Positions 1 to 6,942 of a DNA stretch of 7,819 nucleotides are shown piece by piece. The first letter of the stretch is position 1, and each line of letters opens with the position of its first letter. Both the position numbers and the translations under genes were made by a program. Under the pieces are notes generated by a model. The model saw only the letters and a program-made list of their open reading frames with translations, had not been told where the DNA came from and ran no database searches. The stretch comes from Neisseriaceae bacterium (GTDB lineage Bacteria > Pseudomonadota > Gammaproteobacteria > Burkholderiales > UBA11063): NCBI GenBank assembly GCA_947499925.1, contig CANMQR010000019.1:1-7819 (forward strand), given 5' to 3'.

Positions 1-687
1 AGTAAAATTTTTCCACTGACGATTATATAACCATAAAGATACAACCCCACCAAAAATAGTAAGAACAACAAAGACACCTTTAGTCATAATTGCTAGAGCT
101 GTAAAAACAGCCCCTTTTAGCATAATCAATTTCTTGGAGCTATCTTGATTATAGATATGCCAATAATAACACGCTGGAATAATTTCACCCAGTAGATATG
201 CTTCAGCTCTAACATCAATTGCTGATAGCATCAAATGAATTGCAGTTAAATATAATATTGAGGCAACAACACCAACTTCAGAGGTGTATAAATGTCTAGC
301 AAGTAGATAAGTATAACGAGCACCAATTAGGTAAAACATAAAACCAGGTAGAATGTATGCAAAAGCATTAATCCCGAACATCTTATATGAAATAGCAGTT
401 AGCCAAAATGGAAAATGTGGCTTATCAAGCCAATCGTGACTGGCATAACTTAGATTTATCCAATCATGATTTTCGACAATATGTTTTGCTACAACCCCAT
501 AAAAATAAGAGTCATTACTACCCAATAAAGGGAAAAGCATGCCAAATATATTTACCAAAATTGCAAGTATTAGTAAAAACTGTAATAAACCAGGACTTAA
601 TAACTCGTTACTCAAAAGCCGTGCACGAAAGGACTTACTCCCAATTAAGGGCTGGTCATGTATTAAATCAAGTAAAAACTTCAACAT
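1..687 (-). CDS. GT-C family glycosyltransferase (ArnT/PMT-like), N-terminal part, runs off left edge
   Basis: The reverse strand is open from an ATG at 687 to base 1 (229 codons, no stop), so the C-terminal part lies outside the window. After a short cytoplasmic lead a first hydrophobic segment (about residues 34-56) is followed by a loop with GSNDSYFYG (D59), the place of the catalytic acidic residue in the first periplasmic loop of GT-C enzymes. Then come WLDKPHFPFWL (86-96), matching the family pattern DKPP-L-fW, DVRAEAYLL (158-166), and MTKG (201-204), with further hydrophobic spans between. Such inner-membrane enzymes move a sugar from a polyprenyl-phosphate carrier onto lipid A, protein or another acceptor; nothing here fixes the substrate. 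The start follows the rsxB stop by 12 nt, with a weak AAAGG Shine-Dalgarno overlapping that stop, so it is probably the third gene of the same transcript. The family call is firm; ArnT itself is not claimed. Confidence 0.85.
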   Translation of the reverse strand, partial: MLKFLLDLIHDQPLIGSKSFRARLLSNELLSPGLLQFLLILAILVNIFGMLFPLLGSNDSYFYGVVAKHIVENHDWINLSYASHDWLDKPHFPFWLTAISYKMFGINAFAYILPGFMFYLIGARYTYLLARHLYTSEVGVVASILYLTAIHLMLSAIDVRAEAYLLGEIIPACYYWHIYNQDSSKKLIMLKGAVFTALAIMTKGVFVVLTIFGGVVSLWLYNRQWKNFT

Positions 688-699
688 ACTTAAAAACCT

Positions 700-1242
700 T
701 TACTGTTTTTGTAAGCGTTTAGACTGTTCAAGAAGCCTTATACGGCGAGCCTCTTCATTTCTGATTTTCCGTAATTTATGCTTTTCATAATTAAGCTTGG
801 CAACTTCGGCCTGATTATCCGTCCATCCAGTTGGACTTGCTTCTACCATTATTATACAATCCACCGGGCAAACAGGTATGCATAAATCACATCCAGTGCA
901 TTTATCAGTAATTATCGTATGCATCATTTTATTACTACCAAGAATCGCATCAACTGGACATGCCTTGATACATAAGGTGCATCCGATACATTTATCTTCT
1001 TCGATAATTGCAATTTGACGTGGTTTTATTTCTCCATTTAGTGGATTTAATGGAAGATATGTTTTACCAGTTATATCTGCTAATTTATGAATTCCATCAT
1101 CACCCCCAGGTGGACATTGGTTAATCTGAGCTTCATTGTTAGCAACAGCTGTTGCATAGTCTAAACAACTAGGATATCCACACCTTGTACACTGAGTTTG
1201 AGGCAATATTGCATCTATTTGTTTAATCAATATTGAAGCCAT
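700..1242 (-). CDS. rsxB: Soluble RnfB/RsxB-type multi-cluster ferredoxin
   Basis: This 180-aa iron-sulfur protein has three cluster sites. An N-terminal RnfB-type 4Fe-4S motif uses C18, C21, C26 and C43 ([10 protein letters not shown] then QCPPGG). Two ferredoxin 4Fe-4S motifs follow: C85-C88-C91-C95 ([12 protein letters not shown]) and C115-C118-C121-C125 ([12 protein letters not shown]). In the Rnf/Rsx complex RnfB passes electrons between soluble carriers and the membrane subunits. Here the usual N-terminal membrane helix is missing: the first 17 residues are not a membrane span and lead directly into C18. After residue 145 the chain is a Lys/Arg/Glu-rich helix-like tail. No other rnf gene is in the window, so it may be an orphan ferredoxin rather than part of a proton/sodium pump. 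The ATG overlaps the upstream gene by 20 nt and has a good AGGGA Shine-Dalgarno (1249-1253) 6 nt away, suggesting translational coupling. The true electron partner is unknown. Confidence 0.93.
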   Translation of the reverse strand: MASILIKQIDAILPQTQCTRCGYPSCLDYATAVANNEAQINQCPPGGDDGIHKLADITGKTYLPLNPLNGEIKPRQIAIIEEDKCIGCTLCIKACPVDAILGSNKMMHTIITDKCTGCDLCIPVCPVDCIIMVEASPTGWTDNQAEVAKLNYEKHKLRKIRNEEARRIRLLEQSKRLQKQ

Positions 1243-2203
1243 ACGAAATCCCTATGTCATGGATTAGATTAGTTATTTGTTGTAGCGTTTCTTCAAAACT
1301 GGTAAATTTAGTCAAATTCCATAATATTGTTTCTATCAATTGTGAATCTTCAAGAGATTTAACTACAATTTTAATAGCCTCCCCTTGGGTATATATTATA
1401 GCATGTGGAGTTAAGCGTTCTTCTCGCATTTTCTTAACAATATTACTTATAGCAACTGAGATTGCAATCTCAGTACGATATTCTACTCCAACAGCAAATG
1501 CACTAGATATTGGTACTGGTGCAAAAGGAATGGGAAATAATGTAACTCCGTCATTTTTAAGTTCCTCACCAATTAAGCCCATTAAACCCATTAGATTATT
1601 TTGTATGACTTTAGTGTCTATTCCACTTGAATTATTATTATCAATACTAACCCCAATCAAAAAGCGTAAAAAAACGCCCTCATTAAAAGTTTCAATACTA
1701 CTACCTTCAATAGCTATTGGAAGCCAGAGTTTTGATTGTTGTAAATTTCGTACCCAATAGTATAATTGGGAATATTTTATAGATGAAATAGTATTTGGAT
1801 CAATTAATTTACCAGATATAAAACAATCACTATTTGGTAAAAACAAGTTATTATCATTAAAAAATTTATTCAGTTTTTCAGTATTGATCTGTGGTTTCAA
1901 GCGTGATTTAACTTTACTACCTGCAACTAAAATTAATGGAATCGCAAAAATATTAGCCCTATTTCCTTTTACATTATTAACGGCACGGTTTAGTGATTTC
2001 CAAATAAGAGCAGCAGTATTATTATCTGGTGCTAGATTAAGCGCCACATTAATTAGTGCGTCTTGTTCATCACGTAATTTAATAGCAATAATATCATCTA
2101 AATCTTTGGGAGATATCTTATTATCCAGAATATCTAGTGCTGTTTGAATTATTATATTAGTTTTAGGATATGCTTTTGTATATTGACGAGGATCAGAAAT
2201 CAT
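1223..2203 (-). CDS. Conserved-looking hypothetical protein, first gene of the rsxB operon
   Basis: I do not recognise this 326-aa protein. No signal peptide, clear membrane span, nucleotide-binding loop or cysteine cluster is visible, so it looks cytosolic. It starts with a polar helical region (1-80). A possible hydrophobic strand [11 protein letters not shown] lies near residue 90, and a compact Leu/Gly stretch ([13 protein letters not shown]) near 205-217. A Pro-rich hydrophobic segment ([17 protein letters not shown]) follows, then an alpha/beta-looking C-terminal third. The ATG at 2203 has an AAGG about 13 nt upstream, a long spacing. On the reverse strand a TATAAT box sits at 2235-2240, consistent with this being the first gene of the transcript. 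The end overlaps rsxB by 20 nt, so the two are probably made together, and a role tied to the ferredoxin is plausible but is inference from position only. That it is a real gene is supported by its length, clean spacing and coupling to rsxB. Confidence 0.8.
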   Translation of the reverse strand: MISDPRQYTKAYPKTNIIIQTALDILDNKISPKDLDDIIAIKLRDEQDALINVALNLAPDNNTAALIWKSLNRAVNNVKGNRANIFAIPLILVAGSKVKSRLKPQINTEKLNKFFNDNNLFLPNSDCFISGKLIDPNTISSIKYSQLYYWVRNLQQSKLWLPIAIEGSSIETFNEGVFLRFLIGVSIDNNNSSGIDTKVIQNNLMGLMGLIGEELKNDGVTLFPIPFAPVPISSAFAVGVEYRTEIAISVAISNIVKKMREERLTPHAIIYTQGEAIKIVVKSLEDSQLIETILWNLTKFTSFEETLQQITNLIHDIGISYGFNID

Positions 2204-2234
2204 TATTTTTAAAATACCTTACATAGGGATTAAC

Positions 2235-2240
2235 ATTATA
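2235..2240 (-). promoter_or_regulatory. Candidate -10 box for the 326-aa gene / rsxB operon
   Basis: On the reverse strand these six bases read TATAAT, a perfect consensus -10. It lies 31 nt upstream of the ATG at 2203, so transcription would start near 2228 and leave a leader of about 25 nt. The sequence at the expected -35 position (AAAATA at 2258-2263) is a poor match. In DNA this AT-rich a lone -10 can arise by chance. Confidence 0.35.
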
Positions 2241-2243
2241 AGC

Positions 2244-2249
2244 TAAAAT
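2244..2249 (+). promoter_or_regulatory. Candidate -10 box for zapE-pepN
   Basis: The plus strand reads TAAAAT within GCTAAAATATA, five of six consensus bases, 29 nt upstream of the zapE ATG. The expected -35 region (about 2220-2226) has no TTGACA-like hexamer. The same GCTAAAATATA core recurs at 6127-6137 behind pepN, which hints at a shared promoter style but may be chance. Support is weak. Confidence 0.3.
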
Positions 2250-2278
2250 ATACTCTTTATTTTATATTACACAATAAC

Positions 2279-3370
2279 ATGCAAACATTAGAAAACTGGT
2301 ATATTGAACAAACTACAAACAAAAATCTTGAATTTGATAATGCACAGCTAAGTATTCTACAACAATTTGATGATTTCATTAATAAATTTAACAGTCGAAG
2401 CTTTTTTAAAAGTTGGTTTAATAAGCCAAAATACTTAGGATATTATATTTATGGATCAGTTGGCTGTGGTAAATCAATGATTATGAACAAACTCTATCGG
2501 ATCTTCCCAGATAGTGCAAAAACAAGAATGCATTTTCATGAGTTTATGTACCAAATTCAGCATGAATTAAGCACTTTAAAAGCCCATGATAACCCTCTAA
2601 ATATAGTTGCTAAAAACCTAAGCAAACAATATAAAATCATTTTTTTAGATGAAATGCTAGTTAATGATATTGCAACTGCTATGATACTAAACAATCTATT
2701 TAAAAGTTTATTTGAGCATAATATTTATATCATAACAACTTCAAATTCAAAACCGAATGATTTATATTCTGGTGGGCTTATGCGTGAACGCTTTTTGCCT
2801 GCAATAGAATTATTTAATACCAAACTTAATATAATAAATTTGGTAAGCTCTAACGACTATCGCTTATTACATGATAGCTCCAATAATTTATTTATAATTA
2901 ATGAGCAAAATCCCAATATCTTATTAGATAAAATTTTTCACGGTATCTCTAAAGATAAACCTATACATAAAGATAATTCTATAGAAATTAATGCACGACA
3001 AGTTCCATTTATTCAAATAAGTAGTAGTATAATATGGTTTGATTTTAATGTTATTTGTGGAGACAAAAGAAGTCAGCTTGACTACCTAATGCTAATTAAA
3101 CAATACCAATGGTTTATAATAAGTAATATCCCTATAATTACAGAAAAAGATATTGCCAGACGTTTTATTTTATTAATTGATGTCTTATATGATAATCAGG
3201 CAAAAATAGCACTATCTACACATATTAGCTTAGAGCAAATTTACCCTTCAGGTGACTTAATTGATGAATTTGCCCGTACACTAAGTCGTCTAAAAGAGAT
3301 GCAAACTAAAGAATATATAAACAAACCACCACTTACTTATAAAACAAAGGATCTAAATAATGTCGGATAA
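2279..3370 (+). CDS. zapE: Cell-division/quality-control ATPase ZapE (AFG1 family)
   Basis: This 363-aa AAA-type ATPase is close to the usual family length (E. coli ZapE is about 375 aa). It carries Walker A GSVGCGKS (59-66), the family signature MHFHEFM (84-90), Walker B FLDEM (122-126), a sensor-like TTSN (153-156), and MRERFLPAI (168-176) with candidate arginine-finger residues. The C-terminal signature runs from SQLDYL through ARRF and DVLYDNQAKIAL to LSRLKEMQ. ZapE associates with the Z-ring in E. coli, and its mitochondrial relative AFG1/LACE1 acts in protein quality control. Walker B is followed by MLVNDIATAM where ZapE proteins typically have a phenylalanine after DE and DITDAM; the essential acidic pair is intact. 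The ATG at 2279 is the only sensible start, since the next methionines lie past the Walker A loop, but it has no clear Shine-Dalgarno, only AT-rich leader. The last 11 nt overlap pepN. Confidence 0.93.
   Translation: MQTLENWYIEQTTNKNLEFDNAQLSILQQFDDFINKFNSRSFFKSWFNKPKYLGYYIYGSVGCGKSMIMNKLYRIFPDSAKTRMHFHEFMYQIQHELSTLKAHDNPLNIVAKNLSKQYKIIFLDEMLVNDIATAMILNNLFKSLFEHNIYIITTSNSKPNDLYSGGLMRERFLPAIELFNTKLNIINLVSSNDYRLLHDSSNNLFIINEQNPNILLDKIFHGISKDKPIHKDNSIEINARQVPFIQISSSIIWFDFNVICGDKRSQLDYLMLIKQYQWFIISNIPIITEKDIARRFILLIDVLYDNQAKIALSTHISLEQIYPSGDLIDEFARTLSRLKEMQTKEYINKPPLTYKTKDLNNVG
3346..3351 (+). promoter_or_regulatory. Shine-Dalgarno of pepN inside zapE
   Basis: AAAGGA lies 8 nt before the pepN ATG at 3360, within the last codons of zapE. 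It fixes the pepN start and supports coupled translation of the two overlapping genes. Confidence 0.7.
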
Positions 3371-6047
3371 AAATATAAAATACTTAAAAGATTATAGCCC
3401 AACTGATTATCTAGTAGATACTATTGACCTTACTTTTATTATTAATGATAATAAAACCGTTGAAGTTATCAGTGTAAGTAAGTATTATAAAAACCCTAAA
3501 ACCAATACACGTAGTTTAGTACTGAATGGGGAAGCAAAACTAGTATCAGTAGCATTAGACGGAAAGAGTCTTGCTATTGATGATCTTAAAGCTAATCATA
3601 CACTTACTTTAAACGACTTACCTAACGAATTCACTCTTAGCATAACAACCAGACTCGTTCCGTATGAAAACAAAACCTGTATGGGTTTATATGCTAGTGG
3701 TAACAACCTAATCACCCAATGCGAACCGGAAGGTTTTCGTATGATTACTTATTATCAAGATAGACCTGATGTCCTTGCTACATTTAGCACCACCATTATA
3801 TATACAGACGGTGCATTTAATACTGTATTATCAAATGGTAATAGAATATTAACTGATACTAACCACCTTGAAAAATATACCCAATTTAATGCGAAGACGC
3901 ATAAGGTAATAAAATGGCAAGATCCATTCAAAAAACCAAGTTATTTATTTGCTCTAATAATTGGTAATCTGCATCTACTTGAGGATACTTATAAGACTCG
4001 TTCTGGGCGTAATGTTGCTTTAGAAATCTATACTGATAATATAGCAAACCTAAAACGCTCCAAACATGCAATGGAATCATTAAAAACCGCTATGAAGTGG
4101 GATGAAGATCGCTTTAATTTGGAGTACGATTTAGATAACTATATGATAGTATCTACCCATGATTTTAATATGGGGGCTATGGAAAATAAAGGGCTTAATG
4201 TATTTAATGCCAAATATATTTTAGCGGATAAAGATACTGCTACTGATAATGATTTCATCTTGATTGAAGCAGTGATTGGGCATGAGTACTTTCATAACTG
4301 GACTGGAAACCGCGTAACTTGTCGGGATTGGTTTCAGTTATCCCTAAAAGAAGGGCTTACAGTATTTCGTGATCATGAATTTACCTCAGACCTAAATAAT
4401 AGAGGTGTAAAAAGAATATCTGATGTGAAGCAACTACGTCAATCACAGTTTCCAGTTGACGCTGGCCCTCTTGCACACTCAGTACGACCTGAATCATACA
4501 TGGAAATTAATAATTTTTATACTACTACAATCTATGAAAAGGGTTCTGAAGTAGTAAGAATGTATCAAACTATACTTGGTACTGATGGCTTCCAAAAAGG
4601 TTTGGCATTATACATAAACCGCCATGATGGCACAGCAGCCTCTTGCGAAGACTTTTGTCAAGCTATGATGGATGCCAATAATATTGAACTTAGTCAATTT
4701 ATGTTGTGGTATAAACAAGCAGGCACTCCTATAGTAAATGTAGTTGGGAGTTATAAAAATAATGAATACACCTTGAGTTTCGAACAAACTATCCCTGATA
4801 CTCCCGGACAAACTAATAAACAAGCAATGTTGATTCCAATTAAAATAGGTCTACTTGATAGTAGTGGTCATGAATTAGCTAATGTAACACCTGTTGGTGG
4901 CAAATATGTATATCATGACGATGGTCTAGTGCTTCTACTAACTGACACTAATAATACATTTGTATTTAAAGATATAAAATCGCCTCCAATTCCATCATTA
5001 TTACGTGGGTTTAGTGCTCCTATTAATCTTAATTTCAAATATACCGACAATGAGAGACTTCACTTAGTAAACCATGATAGTGATGAGTTTAACCGCTTTG
5101 AGCAATTACAAATTTTAATTCGCAATAATATTATTGATTTATATAATAAAATCAGTAACAAAAACACTGATACTACAATTGATAGTAAGTTTTGGATAAG
5201 TTGCAAAAATTTGATTAATAACATTAATTTAGCACCTGAATTTAGAGCTATAGTTCTACAATTACCGACATTTGGTGAGCTATTACCATCTATTAAAGAT
5301 GCAAACCCTAAGATTTTAGCCAAAGCAATCAATACTTTTGCAGTTTTAATAGGTGATAATCTATTTGATAGTTGGATGGAAATTTATAATATAAACTTAA
5401 GTATGGATAATGAGTATAACTTTAGAGATTCTGGACGTAGAAGCCTTAAAAATACCGCTTTATTTTATATTATAAAAACACTGTCAGTAAAACTAAATAA
5501 CACAAATAGCTTACAGCTAATAGAGACATTAGTTCTTGGACAATATCATAACTCACACAATATGACAGATAGCTTTGCTGTATTAGCAGCAACTCGTGAC
5601 TTAGATAGTGATATTAGAAATCTTGTGCTTAATGAGTTTTATAATAAATGGAATTCTAATGAATTAGTAATTGATAAATGGTTTGCAATTCAAGCTATGA
5701 GTAGTTTAACTAATACTGATATGCTAAATAAATTAATGGTTGATAAAGCTTTTATTGCAACTAATCCAAATAAGATTTATGCACTACTTCGAAACTTCAC
5801 CCAAAATGGGCCAAAATTCAATACTGAAGATGGATATTCATTTATTGCTGATAAAATTATAATTATTGATAAGTTTAACCCACATGTAGCAAGTGTGATT
5901 GCTCAAGGGTATAGTTCAGTAGTATATCTAGAGTCTGATTATCGTAAATACGCAAGAACCGCACTAAATCACATTCTTGCCCAAGAAAACCTCTCAGATT
6001 CAGTATATGAAATAGTAACTAAAATAAGCGTAGGATTAAAGGCATAG
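3360..6047 (+). CDS. pepN: Aminopeptidase N (M1 family zinc metalloprotease)
   Basis: This 895-aa enzyme removes N-terminal amino acids from peptides in the cytoplasm, a late step of protein turnover. The M1 signatures are complete: exopeptidase motif GAMEN at 272-276, zinc motif HEYFH at 308-312 with catalytic E309, third zinc ligand E331 in LKEG, and the transition-state tyrosine Y392 in IYEKGSEV. The spacing of HEYFH to Y392 equals that in E. coli PepN (297-301 and Y381), with everything shifted by 11 residues. An N-terminal beta domain precedes the catalytic domain; an Ig-like segment and a long helical C-terminal domain (roughly 580-895) follow, as in the bacterial PepN subfamily (E. coli PepN is 870 aa). 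There is no signal peptide. Its ATG overlaps the end of zapE by 11 nt and has a good Shine-Dalgarno, so it is probably co-transcribed with zapE. No frameshift or missing key residue is seen. Confidence 0.97.
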   Translation: MSDKNIKYLKDYSPTDYLVDTIDLTFIINDNKTVEVISVSKYYKNPKTNTRSLVLNGEAKLVSVALDGKSLAIDDLKANHTLTLNDLPNEFTLSITTRLVPYENKTCMGLYASGNNLITQCEPEGFRMITYYQDRPDVLATFSTTIIYTDGAFNTVLSNGNRILTDTNHLEKYTQFNAKTHKVIKWQDPFKKPSYLFALIIGNLHLLEDTYKTRSGRNVALEIYTDNIANLKRSKHAMESLKTAMKWDEDRFNLEYDLDNYMIVSTHDFNMGAMENKGLNVFNAKYILADKDTATDNDFILIEAVIGHEYFHNWTGNRVTCRDWFQLSLKEGLTVFRDHEFTSDLNNRGVKRISDVKQLRQSQFPVDAGPLAHSVRPESYMEINNFYTTTIYEKGSEVVRMYQTILGTDGFQKGLALYINRHDGTAASCEDFCQAMMDANNIELSQFMLWYKQAGTPIVNVVGSYKNNEYTLSFEQTIPDTPGQTNKQAMLIPIKIGLLDSSGHELANVTPVGGKYVYHDDGLVLLLTDTNNTFVFKDIKSPPIPSLLRGFSAPINLNFKYTDNERLHLVNHDSDEFNRFEQLQILIRNNIIDLYNKISNKNTDTTIDSKFWISCKNLINNINLAPEFRAIVLQLPTFGELLPSIKDANPKILAKAINTFAVLIGDNLFDSWMEIYNINLSMDNEYNFRDSGRRSLKNTALFYIIKTLSVKLNNTNSLQLIETLVLGQYHNSHNMTDSFAVLAATRDLDSDIRNLVLNEFYNKWNSNELVIDKWFAIQAMSSLTNTDMLNKLMVDKAFIATNPNKIYALLRNFTQNGPKFNTEDGYSFIADKIIIIDKFNPHVASVIAQGYSSVVYLESDYRKYARTALNHILAQENLSDSVYEIVTKISVGLKA

Positions 6048-6081
6048 CTTTTACTTTTATTAATCAACTTATTAAGATTTG

Positions 6082-6098
6082 TTTACCCTGTAAATTTT
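6082..6098 (+). terminator. Weak terminator candidate after pepN
   Basis: A 5-bp stem (TTTAC 6082-6086 with GTAAA 6090-6094) and a 3-nt loop are followed by TTTT (6095-6098), 35 nt after the pepN stop. The stem is short and AT-rich, so intrinsic termination would be inefficient. It is the only hairpin plus T-run on the plus strand of this intergenic region. Confidence 0.3.
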
Positions 6099-6126
6099 GC
6101 GGAACGTACACAAAAATTTAATATAT

Positions 6127-6134
6127 GCTAAAAT
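6127..6134 (+). promoter_or_regulatory. Extended -10 promoter candidate between pepN and the nucleotidyltransferase gene
   Basis: The plus strand reads TGCTAAAAT starting one base earlier at 6126, i.e. an extended -10 (TGn before a five-of-six TATAAT match at 6129-6134). No -35 hexamer is seen at 16-18 bp, which extended -10 promoters can tolerate. No coding sequence lies downstream on this strand in the intergenic region, so if it works it would drive a small RNA covering the tRNA-like structure at 6144-6214, starting near 6141. Confidence 0.3.
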
Positions 6135-6214
6135 ATAGACTTACTTTACCAGGTAGAAGAATTCATAGCTTGAATAGCTAGTGCAAGGAGGCTAATTACC
6201 TCCTCTCCGCACCA
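6135..6214 (+). other. tRNA-like structured element ending in ACCA (not a functional tRNA by sequence)
   Basis: Read on the plus strand, the 3' part has exact tRNA geometry: T-arm-like hairpin GGAGG/CCTCC (6187-6191 and 6199-6203) with a 7-nt loop, then 7 nt (6204-6210), a discriminator-like A and CCA (6212-6214). Before it lie a 5-nt variable-like stretch and an anticodon-arm-like hairpin (6165-6181) with loop TTGAATA, placing GAA after a U33. Further upstream CTTT/GAAG (6144-6147, 6156-6159) encloses ACCAGGTA, which fits the D-loop pattern A14...GG.A21, preceded by TA as at positions 8-9. Against a tRNA: the T loop is CTAATTA without TTC, four extra bases separate the D-like and anticodon-like arms, the first anticodon-stem pair is A-G, and the 5' seven bases (6135-6141) do not pair with 6204-6210. 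It could be a decayed tRNA, an old attachment-site scar, a regulatory tRNA mimic, or chance. Confidence 0.3.
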
Positions 6215-6240
6215 ATTAACTATTATAGTGGTATTTAAAA

Positions 6241-6942
6241 TCACAAAATCATTTGAGTTATTTTTAAAATCCTCTTCTGCACTTTATCAATATTCTCCAT
6301 ATCTAGAGATTCTGGATTACAAAGACCTAGGATATCATTTAAAAAACGAGGTTTTTGACAAAATATTTTAAATTGATTTATAATGAATTCTTTAACATCT
6401 GGAGCTGCAGATATTATCTCATCAATAATGCTCGGCCTACACTCAATCACACTTACAATATCTTCCATATCATGGCTAGCCATAAAATCGCCATTCCCTC
6501 TATTATTAAATGCTTCTAGCTTAGTTGCAATAAAATAAACTGGGGATATTACCTTTATGGTTACACCACTTTTTATAGGATAGACCACTGGATGCTTAAA
6601 TGCTGGAGCATACCAAGTATTAGAAAAACCAATTATGTCACTTGTTGGCATTACATCAATTATGCAATCATCTTTATGCCATCTGCAAATAGGTGCGTCA
6701 TTTTCAATAACCTCCTTAAATCCAATTTGCTTGAGTTTATCAGTAAAATTGTAATAGTCAACTAACGCTTCCACGTCTATGACGCAATCAACATCGTTTG
6801 TTGATCGAAAATAATCATCCCCAGATGTAAACAGTAATGGAACAATTGAACCGCCCACAAATAATATATCGTTAGCAATATCAGCTAAACTTTCAATAGC
6901 TGCATCAATGAGCTGTATTGAAATTATTCTGTTTTTTTGCAT
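6241..6942 (-). CDS. AbiEii/MenT-type nucleotidyltransferase, putative toxin (DUF1814-like)
   Basis: This protein of about 233 aa has the layout of the AbiEii/AbiGii (DUF1814) nucleotidyltransferase fold. Numbered from the ATG at 6942, it has VGGS at 29-32, the metal-binding pair D50 and D52 in STNDVDCVID, a third acidic residue D96 in CIIDVMP, TKLEA at 140-144 (the family's K-containing motif III), and DMED at 158-161 (the DxxD motif IV). These motifs look intact, so the enzyme is probably active. Family members act as toxins in two-gene systems: AbiEii of the phage-defence system AbiE, and the MenT enzymes of Mycobacterium tuberculosis, some of which add nucleotides to tRNA 3' ends. Which NTP and target apply here is unknown. 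The start is uncertain: ATG at 6942 has a GGA 5 nt upstream, while ATG at 6948 and a TTG at 6957 are alternatives. All overlap the upstream regulator gene, implying coupled translation. It could also be a non-toxic nucleotidyltransferase. Confidence 0.83.
   Translation of the reverse strand: MQKNRIISIQLIDAAIESLADIANDILFVGGSIVPLLFTSGDDYFRSTNDVDCVIDVEALVDYYNFTDKLKQIGFKEVIENDAPICRWHKDDCIIDVMPTSDIIGFSNTWYAPAFKHPVVYPIKSGVTIKVISPVYFIATKLEAFNNRGNGDFMASHDMEDIVSVIECRPSIIDEIISAAPDVKEFIINQFKIFCQKPRFLNDILGLCNPESLDMENIDKVQKRILKITQMIL

Noticed and set aside
408..790. Plus-strand open frames at 408-722 and 539-790.
   Set aside because: They lie antisense to the glycosyltransferase and RnfB-like genes, whose reverse-strand translations carry clear family motifs; the plus-strand peptides show none.
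1233..2147. Plus-strand open frames at 1233-1760 and 1884-2147.
   Set aside because: They are antisense shadows of the 326-aa reverse-strand gene, with no Shine-Dalgarno and Ser/Ile-rich low-information sequence.
1249..2230. An 11-base sequence ACATAGGGATT at 2220-2230 (+) and again on the minus strand near 1250-1260.
   Set aside because: Matches of this length are expected by chance in a window of this size, and one copy is inside coding sequence and serves as a Shine-Dalgarno.
4608..5332. Minus-strand open frames at 4608-4823 and 5060-5332.
   Set aside because: Both are inside pepN, whose plus-strand reading is continuous and recognisable.
6145..6203. Possible 4.5S (SRP) RNA, because TTTACCAGGT is shared with the E. 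coli gene.
   Set aside because: The conserved SRP core (the GGAAGGAAGCAGCC region) is absent; the ten-base match is probably chance.
6186..6204. GC-rich hairpin AGGAGG/CCTCCT as an intrinsic terminator.
   Set aside because: There is no T-run after the stem on either strand, so it does not fit a standard intrinsic terminator; it is described as part of the tRNA-like element instead.
6135..6214. A functional tRNA-Phe gene (GAA in the loop).
   Set aside because: The 5' acceptor strand does not pair, the T loop lacks TTC, and the spacing between D-like and anticodon-like arms is four bases too long.
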